A DNA stretch of 64,000 nucleotides from Datisca glomerata (lineage: Eukaryota; Streptophyta; Magnoliopsida; Cucurbitales; Datiscaceae), in NCBI GenBank assembly GCA_003255025.1, contig QANY01002375.1, positions 1,364,001-1,428,000 on the forward strand, given 5' to 3'. Positions within the stretch are counted from its first letter, which is position 1; every line of letters begins with the position of its first letter. Below, piece by piece: positions 45,202 through 56,331 of this stretch. The translations under genes and the position numbers were made by a program. Under the pieces are notes generated by a model, which was not told the origin of the DNA, made no database searches, and was given only the letters and a program-made list of their open reading frames with translations.

Positions 45202-46103
45202 TGAACATGAATACTTCTCGGTGTTCGGCTACATCAGCGAAAAAGAAAAATAATTAAAACAAATGCCACAGAAGCATTATGAGAATAATTGAATTTGTCA
45301 TGTTGACATATCTGAAGAAGTTGACCAGGAGCTACTCGCCTAACCAAGGTAGTTGAAGTATAAAAGTCACATAGGGAGTCACGAAAGCCAGAGAAGCCAA
45401 TCGAGGAAATCATCATCGTGGCAAAACTGGTAGCAATCACTACAACCATCAGATTCGCCACACTACGCTAAATGATTCAAATTCAAAACGTTGTTAATAC
45501 TAATAAGCAAGATGTACATGTAAAATTTCACATGACACGTGACAAGATCTAGACCGAAGACTCCATCGAGGAGAAGATAGAGCGAGAATTGTAGGATCAA
45601 CTAGGCGGTTATGAAGAATAGACCAATCCGACAAAAGTACATGGATTACTGACATGGCAATCTAAAGAAAAGCTAATCAAGACCATTGGATTGGTCAAAC
45701 GGTCAAGATTTACTAAGTTGTTAATACTGATAAACTAGATATCAAAGAATATTCTGTTGATCCTATTTTTAGATAAAATTAACTAAGTTATATCAGATTC
45801 TATGTAATCGATTGAAGGCCTATAAATAAAGGCAAGATGTAACTCCAACAGTGAACACAACAACCCTCAATATCCAGAGAAACAAGCTGACTATGCAGCT
45901 TGTATTAGCCTTGTAAACCTTTTTCTCCATAATGAAATACAATTAAAATCTTCCCGTGATTTTTCTTCTCTTTAAGGGTTTTCCACGTAAATCATGGTGT
46001 TGTTATTCTCTCATACTCGCTCTTAATTATTCTCTATATTTTTCATATTATGATGTAGGGAATTCGCGATCAATTCCCAAAGACCGTGAATTTTTCCTTT
46101 ACA
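45202..46103 (+). repeat. 5' LTR of LARD-like 1
   Basis: 902 bp, from TGAACATGAATAC to TTTCCTTTACA. A TATA box (TATAAATA, 45821-45828) lies about 280 bp before the end. Alignable with the 3' LTR throughout, with scattered differences. Confidence 0.87.
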
Positions 46104-46125
46104 TTTGGCGCTTTCATTGAGAGAT
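46104..46125 (+). other. Primer-site-like word of LARD-like 1
   Basis: TTTGGCGCTTTCATTGAGAG follows the LTR immediately. The TTTGGCGC part is shared with many plant LTR elements; the tRNA cannot be named with certainty. Confidence 0.55.
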
Positions 46126-46294
46126 GAGAAAAAACTCAAGAAATTCCTCCCTTAAATACTCAAAACCAAATGAAACGTGCTTCCAACAACGGAAGCAGAA
46201 GAAGAAACGGATGCAGAACTAGTAACGAAAATGACCATGGAACTGAAAACAAAGCAAAGGATGGTAAATTCACTCATTCGAATTCGATTTGATT

Positions 46295-46412
46295 TATCTA
46301 TTTTGTAAATTCAATGACCACCGCGAGGAGCCGATGAAACCCATGAACTGCCATATCTATTTTGTAAATTCAATGACCACCGCGAGGAGCCGATGAAAAC
46401 TGCCACTCGCGG
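46295..46412 (+). repeat. 59-bp tandem duplication in the leader
   Basis: Two copies start TATCTATTTTGTAAATTCAA at 46295 and 46354 and run through ACCGCGAGGAGCCGATGAAA. Confidence 0.85.
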
Positions 46413-46534
46413 ACTACCAAACGATCGAAGCTCCACCTATGACAGCTAGGCTAAGAGCAACCGAAGCAAAAAAGAGAGAGAAGGGGGAAGGAGATAAAAA
46501 AGAAATCCATTCGAAGGAAGGATGAGTTAAAAAA

Positions 46535-47160
46535 ATCAGAGCGGATAAGAAAAGTTACACTCATAAAGCTCAGATCAGAAGTGCTCAGAATGCTTAGATC
46601 AGAAAAGCTTAGAAAAGCTCAGATCAGAAGAGCTCATAAATCTCAAATCAGAAGAGGTCATAAAGCTTAGACCAAAAAATATCGAAAATTTCAGAAAGCT
46701 CAGAGAGCTCGGATAAAAAAAGCTCATAAAGCCCAGACCAGAAAAACTCATAAAGCTCAGACCAGAAAAGCTCATAGTTCAGACCCAGAAGAGCTCAGAA
46801 AGCTGAGAAAGCGCATATCAGAAGAGCTTACAAAGCTCAGATTAGAAAAGTCAAAGTCAGAGCTTCAGAACAGAAAAGCAGAATCATAGCTTCAGAACAG
46901 AAAAGCAGAATCATAGCTTCAGAACAGAAAAGATGAAGTCAGAGCTTCAGAACAGAAAAGTTGAAGTTAGAGCTTCAGAACAGAAAAGTTGAAGTCAGAG
47001 CTTCAGAACAGGAATTTGGAGTTAGAGCTTCAAAACATAAAAGTTGAAGTCAGAGTTTCAGAACAAAAAATAAAAGTCAGAAATTCAGAACAGAAAAACT
47101 TCAATGCTTCAGAAAAGAAAAAGCTAGAACTTTAAAAGTATCAGAATTTTAGGACAGAAA
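46535..47160 (+). repeat. Tandem array of AGCTCAGA/CTTCAGAACAG units
   Basis: The first part has units near AGCTCAGATCAGAAAAGCTC (period varying around 20-30 bp). From about 46855 units are near GAGCTTCAGAACAGAAAAGT (period about 28 bp). Similar words recur at 52735-52930 close to the other end of the element. Confidence 0.8.
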
Positions 47161-47690
47161 TTTGAAAAAATTTCATAATAGAAATTCATTAGAAAAGAAA
47201 AAATTGTTAAAAGAATTCCAAAGTAGAAATTTTAGAGAAAAGAATAGCAAAGAAGATTACGTTCACTTAAGTCAAGAAAGCTGCCACTTCAGAACGAGAA
47301 AGCTGTCACTTCATTACAGAACAGGAAAGCTAAAAAGACAGCCATTCAAATTTTTAGAATGGAAGGCTAGAACTTGATAGCCTTTCAAATGGACTTTATC
47401 AAGAAAATAAAATATGTACAAATAACGTGAACAAAAACGTCCTGACAACGGGAACAAAAATGTCTTAACAATAGAAGTGACAATGGGAGCGGAAATGGAA
47501 ACTGAAACAAAAAATGCTGAAATAAAAATTACATGGCGAATAAAGTTGAGCTCCATATCAAAAGTATGATAGTCTATGTACAGGAAAGTAAACTTAATTA
47601 CGTCTTTCAAATTTAAATTTTTTAAGTAGACTTACATAGCATATAATATATCATGAGAAATATGTAGATGTCTACTGTTTGAAGAATTTT
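47161..47690 (+). other. Interior of LARD-like 1, purine-rich, no gene
   Basis: Degenerate continuation of the array. The ORFs at 47162-47377 (+) and 47314-47610 (-) have repetitive, biased composition and are not supported. Confidence 0.5.
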
Positions 47691-48065
47691 ACAGAACTTG
47701 ATTTAGAGCTCATGAGAAAAAGTTACGACGATTCTCATTGAGGCTACTCAAGAAAATAGATTATCCAAAACCTTAAATTCAGAAATTAAACTGCACTTAC
47801 TGAGGGAAAACTACATGATAAATCTTATATCAATGGAAAGATACGAAGTCAGCCTTATGAATAATTTTACAAAAATCAATTTGAAGCTCCTAATCAAAAG
47901 TTACGACAGCTCTCGTTGGTGCTATTCAGAAAAGTAAATATATGAATGCTTCTCAAATTTAATTTTTAAACTATATTAATTTTTATATTAATACATAGCA
48001 AATAATATATCATTAGAAAACTATGGATATCTACTTCTTGAATATTTTTATAGAACTCAACTAGC
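47691..48065 (+). repeat. Diverged repeats of about 140-170 bp, block 1
   Basis: Units contain TTGAAGCTCCTAATCAAAAG, TTACGACAGCTCTCGTT and TATATCATTAGAAA. The family continues at 49855-50200, and again inside the second element at 59090-59720. Confidence 0.65.
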
Positions 48066-48339
48066 AATATACGCCTATAGAGTTTAAAATGAGTAAAATC
48101 GCCCTATAAAGTTTCGCAATAGGTAAAAGTAATTCTAATTCGTCCCTCATTTTTTTTTGTTAAACTACACAACGTGAACTAGTCATGGTTCATCAATTTT
48201 TCTTCAAAATCCAAAACCCGATCCAACAGGTCGTTCATATAACCTTCACAAAATGCCTAATAATAACATTCGCATTCCTCATCCTCTCCTTCCTCCTCTA
48301 TTAGCAGTCTAAGATGATGGTCCTCCAGGTGTTACCTGC

Positions 48340-49855
48340 TTCTTGGTTGCGTTCTGATGATCCACATGTGTTACATCTTGGCATCCGTTAACAATGTGTT
48401 ACAACAACATCAGAACATGGAAACTGCCACTGATATGATGTTGAACATCACCGAAATATTCGGGGATCAGGGTCATCAAGTCAAACAAGCTGTTGTGTGA
48501 AACTTCATGAACTACAGGATGAAACTCGGAACCCCCATAGAACATATGATGTTGATTATTAGTTATCTGAATGAGATAGAGATCATGGGAGCTGAGGTAG
48601 ATGGTGAGACTCAAGTTGATATGATCCTCGAGACCCTTCCAGACACTTTTGAGAACTTCAATCTTAATTATTCGATGAATAAGTTGAGATACTATCTTTC
48701 AGAACTTATGAAGGAGTTGCATGCTGCTGATACCATATTTCTGAAAGGCAAAGGGAAGAATGGAGAGGTAATCTTTACTGAAAGTAAGCCTTCTAGCTCT
48801 CGTGCCAAAAAGAAACATAAGAGAGGTCCAAAGAAAGCTAAGAAGGTGAACTCGAAAGTTGTGAAAGGAAAGGGCCTTGTGAAAGTGGACAAGTCGAAAG
48901 ACAAATATCATCATTTGGGGAATCGCTAGGCATTGTAAATGCAACTGCCCGGATTATCTCAAGGAGTTGAAATCCAAAGGTACATTACTTGTTACTGAAG
49001 TGTGTTATGTGGTTGACTCTACTTTTTGATGGATTGTAGACTCTACAGCCACTAACCATATTTGTTATTCCCTACAGGGGTTCAGGGAAAGCAAAAGGCT
49101 TAACGAGGGCGAGTTCAACTTCTGTTGGGGGAATGGAGTACTAGATTGGCATGATTAGTTGGAACTATTAAATTATTATTTGAGAACAGTTATTTGGTTT
49201 TGTTTGATGTTTATTATATCCTGGTTTTTGGGAAAAATCTTATTTCAGTAGCTAGTTTAATTGAAGTTTTCTTTGGATTTCATTGATATTTTTAGAAATA
49301 AATGTTTAATTACTACTACACGCATGATAAACAACTTATTCTATTTAAAATCAAAAGTTCCAATGATATTGACACTGAAGTAAATATTGATTTACAAAGG
49401 AGTAGTAAAAGGTTGAAGTCTGGCTCAATCAATCTAACCTACTTGTGGAACTTGCGTCTTGGTCACATTAGCCTAGACATGATTAAAAGACTCGCAAATG
49501 ATGATCCATTGTAAACTTAAAGTGTGGGATCACTACCCACATGCGAATCATGCATAGAAGGAAAAATGACCAAGAGACCATTTTCAGCGAAGGGTGAAAA
49601 AGCCACTCAATGCCTTGAACTCGTACACAGTGATGTATGTGGACCATTGAATATCCAAGTAAGAGGAGGTTATGAGTATTTTGTAACCTTCACATATGAC
49701 TGACTACTCACGTTTTGGATATGTTTATTTACTGTGTCAAAAGTCTGAAACCTTTGAAAGTTCAAAGAGTACAAGACTATGATTGAGAAGTAATTAGAGA
49801 AACAAATCAAAAAGCTACGATCCGATCATGGTGGAGAGTACAAGAATTTTGTGAT
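48340..49855 (+). pseudogene. Ty1/copia gag-pol fragment inside LARD-like 1
   Basis: Pieces in order: a gag core (48507-48929, MKLGTPIEHMMLIISYLNEI, DMILETLPDTFENF) followed by a Lys-rich tail, a decayed zinc knuckle, the protease start near WIVDSTATNHICY (about 49028-49066), the gag-pre-integrase motif LWNLRLGHISLDMIKRLAND (about 49443-49502), and the first part of integrase (LELVHSDVCGPLN near 49615, then LRSDHGGEYKN near 49820). RT and RNase H are absent. There are many stops. It is inserted in the 140-170 bp repeat block, which resumes at about 49855. The left border is unclear (about 48065-48340). Confidence 0.82.
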
Positions 49856-50205
49856 GGTTGTTCGAGAAAGCAGAATATGCAGAATGGTCAATTTCAGAAA
49901 TTAAACTATATTTGATAGAAGCCAACTATACGGTGAATCTTACATCATTGGAAAGATACAAAATTGTACTTATTGGAGAATTTTACATAATTCAATTTGG
50001 AGATTTCGATCAAAATACATGGAAAGCATATTATGAGAAACAGCCAAATTCATTAATTAACTTGTACCGACTGTGAGCCAATTACATGACAAATTATATA
50101 TCATCGGAAGCATATGAAAATCAACTTCTTGAAGAATTTAATGGAAATCAATTTGAAACTTTTGATAAAAACTTATGGCATGATAACGTGCAGACTGCTT
50201 ACAAG
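49855..50205 (+). repeat. Diverged repeats of about 140-170 bp, block 2
   Basis: Resumption of the block interrupted by the copia fragment (TTTCAGAAATTAAACTATA, TACATCATTGGAAAGATACA, AATTCAATTTGGAGATTTCG). About two units. Confidence 0.65.
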
Positions 50206-50254
50206 ACAAATAGTTGGCATCAACTTTATTTTTCTTCAACAACAATGGAAATTA

Positions 50255-50584
50255 GGGCGTGAGTCCTTAAGAGTAGGCCATTCGTAAGTCATGTTCTCTA
50301 AGGAATTAAGGGTGTAAGTCCTCGGGAGGGGCATTTCATAAGTCATTCTTTCAGAAGGAACTAATGGCGTAAGTCTTTGGAATGGGCAATTCATAAGCCC
50401 CACTCTTAGAAGGAACTAATGGTGTAAGTCCTTGGAAGGGGCAATTCATAAGTCCTACTCTCAGAAGGGACTAAGGGCGTAAGTCCTTACGATGGGGAAT
50501 TCATAAGTCCTACTCTCAAAAGGAACTAAGGGCGTAAGTCCTTGGGAGGGGCAGTTCATAAGTCCTACTCTCAGGAGGAAATCA
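50255..50584 (+). repeat. Tandem array, about six units of 55 bp
   Basis: Each unit reads near GGGCGTAAGTCCTTGGGAGG then GGCAATTCATAAGTCCTACT and CTCAGAAGGAACTAA. Units differ by several bases each. Confidence 0.88.
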
Positions 50585-50965
50585 AAACGGGGTCATGGTT
50601 CCACTAAAGGAGCCTAAGTCCTTGAGAGCGTCTATGTACGTCATTCTCAGAATAAAATTGAAATGGGGCCATGGTTCCACTGAAGGAGCCTAAGTCCTTG
50701 GGAGCGTCTACGTACGCCGTTCTCAGAAGAAAATTGAAATGAGGCCATGGTTCCATTGAAAGAGTTTAAGTTCTTGGGAGCGTCTACGTACGCCGTTCTC
50801 AGAGAAATTGAAATGGGGTCATGGTTCCACTGAATGAGCCTAAGTCCTTGAGAGAGTCTACGTACGTCGTTCTTATAAGAAAATTGAAATGGGGTCATGG
50901 TTCCGCTGAGGTTGTCTAAGTCCTTGGGAGCGTCTACCTACGTCGTTCTTAGAATAAGAAAATCT
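50585..50965 (+). repeat. Tandem array, five units of about 76 bp
   Basis: Each unit reads near GGGGTCATGGTTCCACTGAA, GGAGCCTAAGTCCTTGGGAG and CGTCTACGTACGCCGTTCTC. Further single copies occur at about 51895-52010, and in the second element at about 60050-60190. Confidence 0.88.
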
Positions 50966-51720
50966 GAAAGAATGGAAAAGGAAACATCCTCAAACTTCAG
51001 AACATAAAAAGAAAATGTCTTCAGAATGGGAAAGTATGAAGAACAGAAAAAGAAATGTCTTTAGAAAGGAAAAAGAAAAGACTGAAGAATGGAAAAAGAA
51101 ATGTCTTCAAAATGGAAAAGGAAACATCTTCAGAATGGGAAAGTGTGGAGAACAAAAAAGAAATGTCTTCAGAACGGGAAAGTCTAGAGAATGGAGAAAG
51201 AAATGTCTTTAGAACGGGAAAGTCTGGAGAAAGGAAAAAGAAATATCTTTAGAACGGAAAAGAAAAGAAGTTGAGGAAAAACCTTCAACTCATTAAAGAA
51301 ACACTGAGAAAAGAAGAGCAGCAGAATGGAAAAGGAAATGTCTTCCTAATGAGAAAATGTCCATAACAGAAAAGAAGTTGAGAAAAGAACATCAAAGTTG
51401 AAAACAAAAGAAGTTGAGGAAAGAACTTCAGAGAAAAAAAGAAAAGAAAAGAAGTTGAAGAAAGAACTGAGGAGCAGAAAATAAAAGAAGTTGAAGAAAG
51501 GGTAAGCTGAGTGAAGAAAAGTCGAGAAAAGAAGATGAGAAAAGAAAGGTTGAGATGAGTAAAGAAAAGCCGAGAAAATAAAAGCTGAGAAAAGAAAGGC
51601 TGAGTTGAATAAAGAAAGGCTGAAAAGAAGAGTTGAGTAAAGAAATGCAGAAAAGAAAAGCTCAATAAATAAAAAACTGAGTAAAGAAAAGGCCAAGTAA
51701 AGGAAAGTCGTGGCTTCAAC
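50966..51720 (+). repeat. Purine-only arrays (GAAATGTCTTCAGAA and AAAGAAGTTGAGAA units)
   Basis: First part: units of about 30-36 bp with GAAATGTCTTCAGAA and GGGAAAGTCTGGAGAA (50966-51265). Second part: short units near AGAAAAGAAGTTGAG and AAAGAAAGGCTGAG. Almost no pyrimidine clusters. All ORFs here are products of repetition. Confidence 0.8.
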
Positions 51721-53144
51721 GTTTTAGAACGGGAAGGCCATGAGTAAAGGAAAACGAAGTGAGAAAAGGAAAGAAAAAGTTAAGAGCGGAAAAAGGAAAC
51801 TGAAATGGAGAAAAGGAGAAATTACAAATAAAAAAATTCAAAGCGGAGGATAAGAAAGGAACAAGAAAAACTCATTGCTGAACTGGTAGTAAATCAAAAC
51901 GGGACAATGGTTCTACAGAAATAGCCGAAGTCCTTAGGAATGTCTATGGACACCGTTCTCAGAAGGAAATAAAAATGAGGTCATGATTTTTTATTTGAAC
52001 CTAAGTCCTTGAGGAAGCATATATACCATAAAAAATTAAAGTCTTATCCTCGAGAACATATTTCACAAAAGAACATAGTTATTCTCAAGAGAACTGAGAG
52101 TCAAAAGTTCCCTAAGTATTTAATAATGGATTTCATTGAAAGTTTGAAGTCGGCACAGTACCGAGTTTTGATCCCCAAATTTTGCTAAGTCTTTGAATGA
52201 AGTACAACAAAAGAGAGTTCAATAGAAGAAAAAGTGTACAAACAGAGTCATTCATGTTGATCGAAGCAGAAGTACAAAGGGAAAATATAAAACGAGAGAA
52301 GGAAAAAAATTAAGAAGCAGTAGAAATTCTTCCAACAAATGCGGAACATCAAACTCAAAGTCATGCAATGCAATTATGAAACGACATACTTGCTTTTTAC
52401 TCATCTTAATAAATTATTATGTTATTGTTCTTGTACAATATTCTTGTCATATATCTTAACATACGAGAGAAGAAAAATGAAAGTGAAGAAACGAAAAAAC
52501 TCTATCAATGAGTCCGTAGTAAAAGGAACAAAATACATAACAGCGAATGAAGAAGAAGCAATCATCATCGACAACAAACTGATAAAAAAATTGCTCGACG
52601 ACTGCAAAGCATTTGTGAACGGAAACAATAAAATGTAATGGCAGAAAGAAAATGAGAAACCACTAGTGACAACGGACAACTCAAAACAAAAAAAGGAAAA
52701 TGAAAAGTCGAGAAGTCCATAACAGTTTCAAGAGTTGAGCTTAGACCAGAAGGCATAGATGAGCTTAGTTTAGAAAGCTCAAAAGTAAAAGCTTCAAAAG
52801 ATGAACCCATATTAGAAGGTAGGGCTGAGCCCAAACTAGAAGGTAGAGCAAAGCTCAGACCAAAAAGCACAGAAGTTCATGACGTGAAATTTTTAGGAGC
52901 TGAACTCAGACCAGAAAACTCAAACCCGAACGCCAAGAGCTTTGGCATTTCATAAAAGAAAAAGTCAAAACTTCAGAATTAAGAAAAAACTTCAAGCATA
53001 AATTCTCATCCAAAGGTTATTACTTCACTTCAAGTCAGAGAAGTAATAAATATGGACATTTATGAGCTCCCAATGACTCTAGTGTTGAAGATCGAGGAAT
53101 CAAATCATTACACATGAATGAAGAGAGACTTCATGAAGTGTAAT
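51721..53144 (+). other. 3' interior of LARD-like 1, no gene
   Basis: A mixture of single copies of the arrays above, an AT-rich stretch (52380-52470), AGCTCAGACCAGAA words (52735-52930) and a less repetitive end. The ORFs at 52339-52638, 52422-52679 and 52565-52870 have no recognisable content. Confidence 0.5.
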
Positions 53145-53153
53145 GGGGGTAAA
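53145..53153 (+). other. Polypurine tract of LARD-like 1
   Basis: GGGGGTAAA directly before the TG of the 3' LTR. Confidence 0.6.
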
Positions 53154-54058
53154 TGAATAGGAATATTCTCAGTGTTCGGCCATATCAGCGGAGAAGAAAA
53201 ATAATTAAAACAAATGCCACGGAAGCATTATGGGAATAGTTGAATTTGCCAAGTTGGCAGATCTGAAGAAGCTGACCTAGAGCTACTTGCATAACCAAGG
53301 TAGCTGAAGTATAAAAGTCGCATAGGGAGTCGTGAAAGCTAGAGAAGCCAATCGAGGAAATCATCACTGTGACAAAGCTGGTAGTAATCGCTACAAACAT
53401 CAGATTTGCCACATTACACCAAATGATTCAAATTCAAAAAATTGTTAATACTGATAAGCAAAATGTACAGGTAAAATTTCACATGATACGTGATAAGATC
53501 TAACCGAAGACTCTATCGAGGAGAAGATAGAGTGAGAACCGTAGGATCAACTAGGAGCTTATGAAGAATAAACCAAGCAGACAAAAGTACATGGATTACA
53601 GACGTAAAAATCCAAAAAAAAAAAGCTAATCAAGACCATTGGATTGGTCAGACAATCAAGATTTACTAAGTTGTTAATGTTGATAAACTAGATCTCAGGG
53701 ATTATTCTGTTGATCCTATTTTCAGATAGCATTAGATAAGATATATCATATTCTATATAACCGATTGAAAACCTATAAATACAGGCAATATGTAACTCCA
53801 ATAGTGAACACAACAACCCTCAACATCCATGCGAACAAGCTGACTATGCAGTTTGCGTTAGCCTTGTAAATCCTTTCTCCATAAAGAAATACAATCAAAA
53901 TCTTCTCGTTGTGGTTTTTCTTCCCTTTAAGGGTTTTCGACGTAAATCATGGTGATGTTATTCTCTCATACTCTCTCTTAATTATTCTCTATATTTTCAT
54001 ATTCTGATATAGAAAATTCGCGATCAATTTTCAAAGACCGTTAATTATTTCCTTTACA
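53154..54058 (+). repeat. 3' LTR of LARD-like 1
   Basis: 905 bp, TGAATAGGAATATTC to CCTTTACA. The TATA box is at 53774-53781. The small - strand frames at 53185-53412 and 45234-45461 are the same LTR sequence in two copies, not genes. Confidence 0.87.
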
Positions 54059-55015
54059 AAACATAAGTTGTCATTATTAACTGATGAAAAACTTTTTGCA
54101 TGATATATTTTTTTAATTCATTGATAGTTTTCCTTAGTCATTATATTTGTTCTTCATACCTAATTTTATTTATAATATGTTAAAGAAAAATAAAAAGTAA
54201 ATATTTTTGCTTTGTGTAAGAAATTTCTAGATTTATCATTAAAAAATAATATCTTAAAGTGTAAGTTGTTGCTAAAACTTATTTAAATCTATATCGATGT
54301 AATTTAAGAATTATTGGACACGTAATTATGACTTACGAGTTGTTCTTTATTATATATGAATCATTCATTTTATATCAAAAACTATATAGAAATAAGTCAT
54401 ATCTTTTAATGGAGTAGAAGAAATTCTATTCTAAAAATTATTAATAAACATTTAAAATTTTAACTTTTAAAGAGCATGATATAATTAATTTTTTTCTTAT
54501 ATTATTAAAAACTTTAAAATTTTAATTCCTAAAATCACACGTGCATGCAGAGCGCGGGATCTTCTTAGTTACATAAATACTGTCTATAAATATTGGACTT
54601 TGACATGGACATCCCAAGGGATTTTTTAAGCCGATTTTTACCCGACTCTTTCAGACCCACAAAGAGGTTTTTTCATCTAATTTTCTGTTAGAAACTAATG
54701 TTTGACGCATGTGTGACTTGTGCAACCAGTCGCAGGAAGACGTGTGGCACTAGAGCAAAAAAGACATTTTGATATGTTTTTATAGGAAACACATGGTTTG
54801 GTTTGTTGGGTACTAAAGAAATCTTAAGAAAATCTACCTAAATTATCGTTTGTCATGATGGTTAATTTTTTTAGAGTTCCACTACTAGGCCATGGCATGA
54901 TTTACAAATTACAAAATAATATATCTATTTTATTTCTAGCTAAAATGTAGAATATAATCTTGCAGTTTGTTTAAAATGTAAATTATATCCCTACACTTTT
55001 CTTTCATACATTTAT
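54059..55015. repeat. Segmental repeat, copy B, right part
   Basis: Continues the match to copy A (42250-43200) from AAACATAAGTTGTCATTATT on. The copy A hairpin is changed here to GTGCATGCAGAGCGCGGG. Confidence 0.75.
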
Positions 55016-55020
55016 ATACA

Positions 55021-55255
55021 CTAGTCAAAAAACACGTTATTTGCACGTGTTAAAGAAATTTAAGATATATCATAAGATTAAAAATTAAATTAGTGTTAAA
55101 GTAAATACATTAGCTAATTTAAAACAAAAATAAAAGTAAAATGAGTAATGATAAAAATGTTATTTTCTTATGTACAAAATTAAACTATTTTGGATAATTA
55201 AGCGGATATTGATAAGCCATGCATCACTTGAAGATGATAAATTATCTACTATGAA
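55021..55255 (-). mobile_element. Helitron-like 3' end, - orientation
   Basis: Read on the - strand: AACACGTGCAAATAACGTGT (a hairpin with 6-bp stem AACACG/CGTGTT), then a short T-rich spacer and the end CTAG at 55021, followed by T as expected for insertion at AT. It is the inverted relative of 41175-41435. The 5' end was not located. Confidence 0.55.
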
Positions 55256-56331
55256 TTTTTGAAATTAAGGAATACGTAATACTTACAAATGTATATGTTC
55301 AGAATTCTTGGTTTAAGTCTAGACACACAATTCTTGGTATATGTTCACTCTGTTTGAAACTATATGTTCAAAGTTCTTCGTATAAGTCTAGACACAAAAA
55401 AATTGTGAATCAACTATAGTTAAAATTTCACACTGTATCTACTCTTTGTTCTTTCTACTTAGTTATTGAAATTAATTACATCAAAATACTCCCAATTATA
55501 TTTTAAAAAAGTATTTGCCATTGACTGTTTAATTGCACTCCATATAGTACTTTTACCATTAACAATTGTACTTATTCATTTTATTTACTCTTAATTTAAA
55601 TACTTATTTGTCGGTCATATTTCATGTAAATGAAATTAACATCTATAATTAATTATTTTATTGGGGGGGGGGGGGGATTTCGGTTTTTTTTTACATCTCT
55701 TAGAGAATATCAACCCCCATTTATAGTAACTCAATTATGATTGACATCTCTCATTTTGAAATTAACTTCACCTAACATTTCTTAAGAAAATGCGTGTACA
55801 TAGATATGACAAAAATTGAGATTCAGATTATTTCATCTGATCACAAAAATTAATCATCTTAAAATATATATTTAATTTTGATTAAACACATTCATTCCCT
55901 TAAATTTGCTTCATTAAATTAATTTATTAATTATTTTTCGTCCACATATCGGATTGATGGCATCTTACAATATTCTATGTTATGTACATGGATCTTTCAT
56001 AATCATGATGTACTTTGCTATCAATGACTATAAAATTCATTTAATTTAATGAATTTGTTGCTATAAACGTCAAGCATAATTAGATCATATAAAGCAACAT
56101 AATTGTAAAAAAACATAGTATTGCACCATTTTATTTGCATTTCCTAAGTGGATTTCACCACTCACATGGATATGATATTGGGAGGAATAAACATTGAGGC
56201 TGCTAGAATGTTTAGTCGACGCAAAGAAGCTTTGTAATCATGGGTTTGCAAAGCCTTAAAAAGGTGGCTAACTTCAATAATTTGAATTCGTAGAGAGTGC
56301 TTGTGAAAGAATCAAAATCTCATTTAGTAGG
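55256..56331. other. AT-rich DNA, no gene
   Basis: Contains a run of 14 G at 55663-55676. No frame or element end can be supported. Confidence 0.45.

Larger units (their letters stand above)
45202..54058 (+). mobile_element. Non-autonomous LTR element filled with tandem arrays (LARD-like 1)
   Basis: 8857 bp bounded by two LTRs (45202-46103, 53154-54058) and a perfect 5-bp duplication AAACA (45197-45201, 54059-54063). It has a primer-site-like word after the 5' LTR and a polypurine tract before the 3' LTR, but no gag, protease, RT or integrase of its own. The inside consists of several tandem arrays of purine-rich units, plus one broken Ty1/copia fragment. It fits the class of large retrotransposon derivatives that depend on another element's enzymes. 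Confidence 0.85.

Noticed and set aside
45234..45461. Matching small - strand ORFs at 45234-45461 and 53185-53412 as a gene pair
   Set aside because: Both are the same place in the two LTRs of LARD-like 1. The duplication is explained by LTR structure and the frame has no recognisable domain.
51285..51719. Phe/Leu/Ser-rich - strand ORFs looking like membrane proteins
   Set aside because: They translate the complement of a purine-only tandem array; the repetition accounts for the composition.
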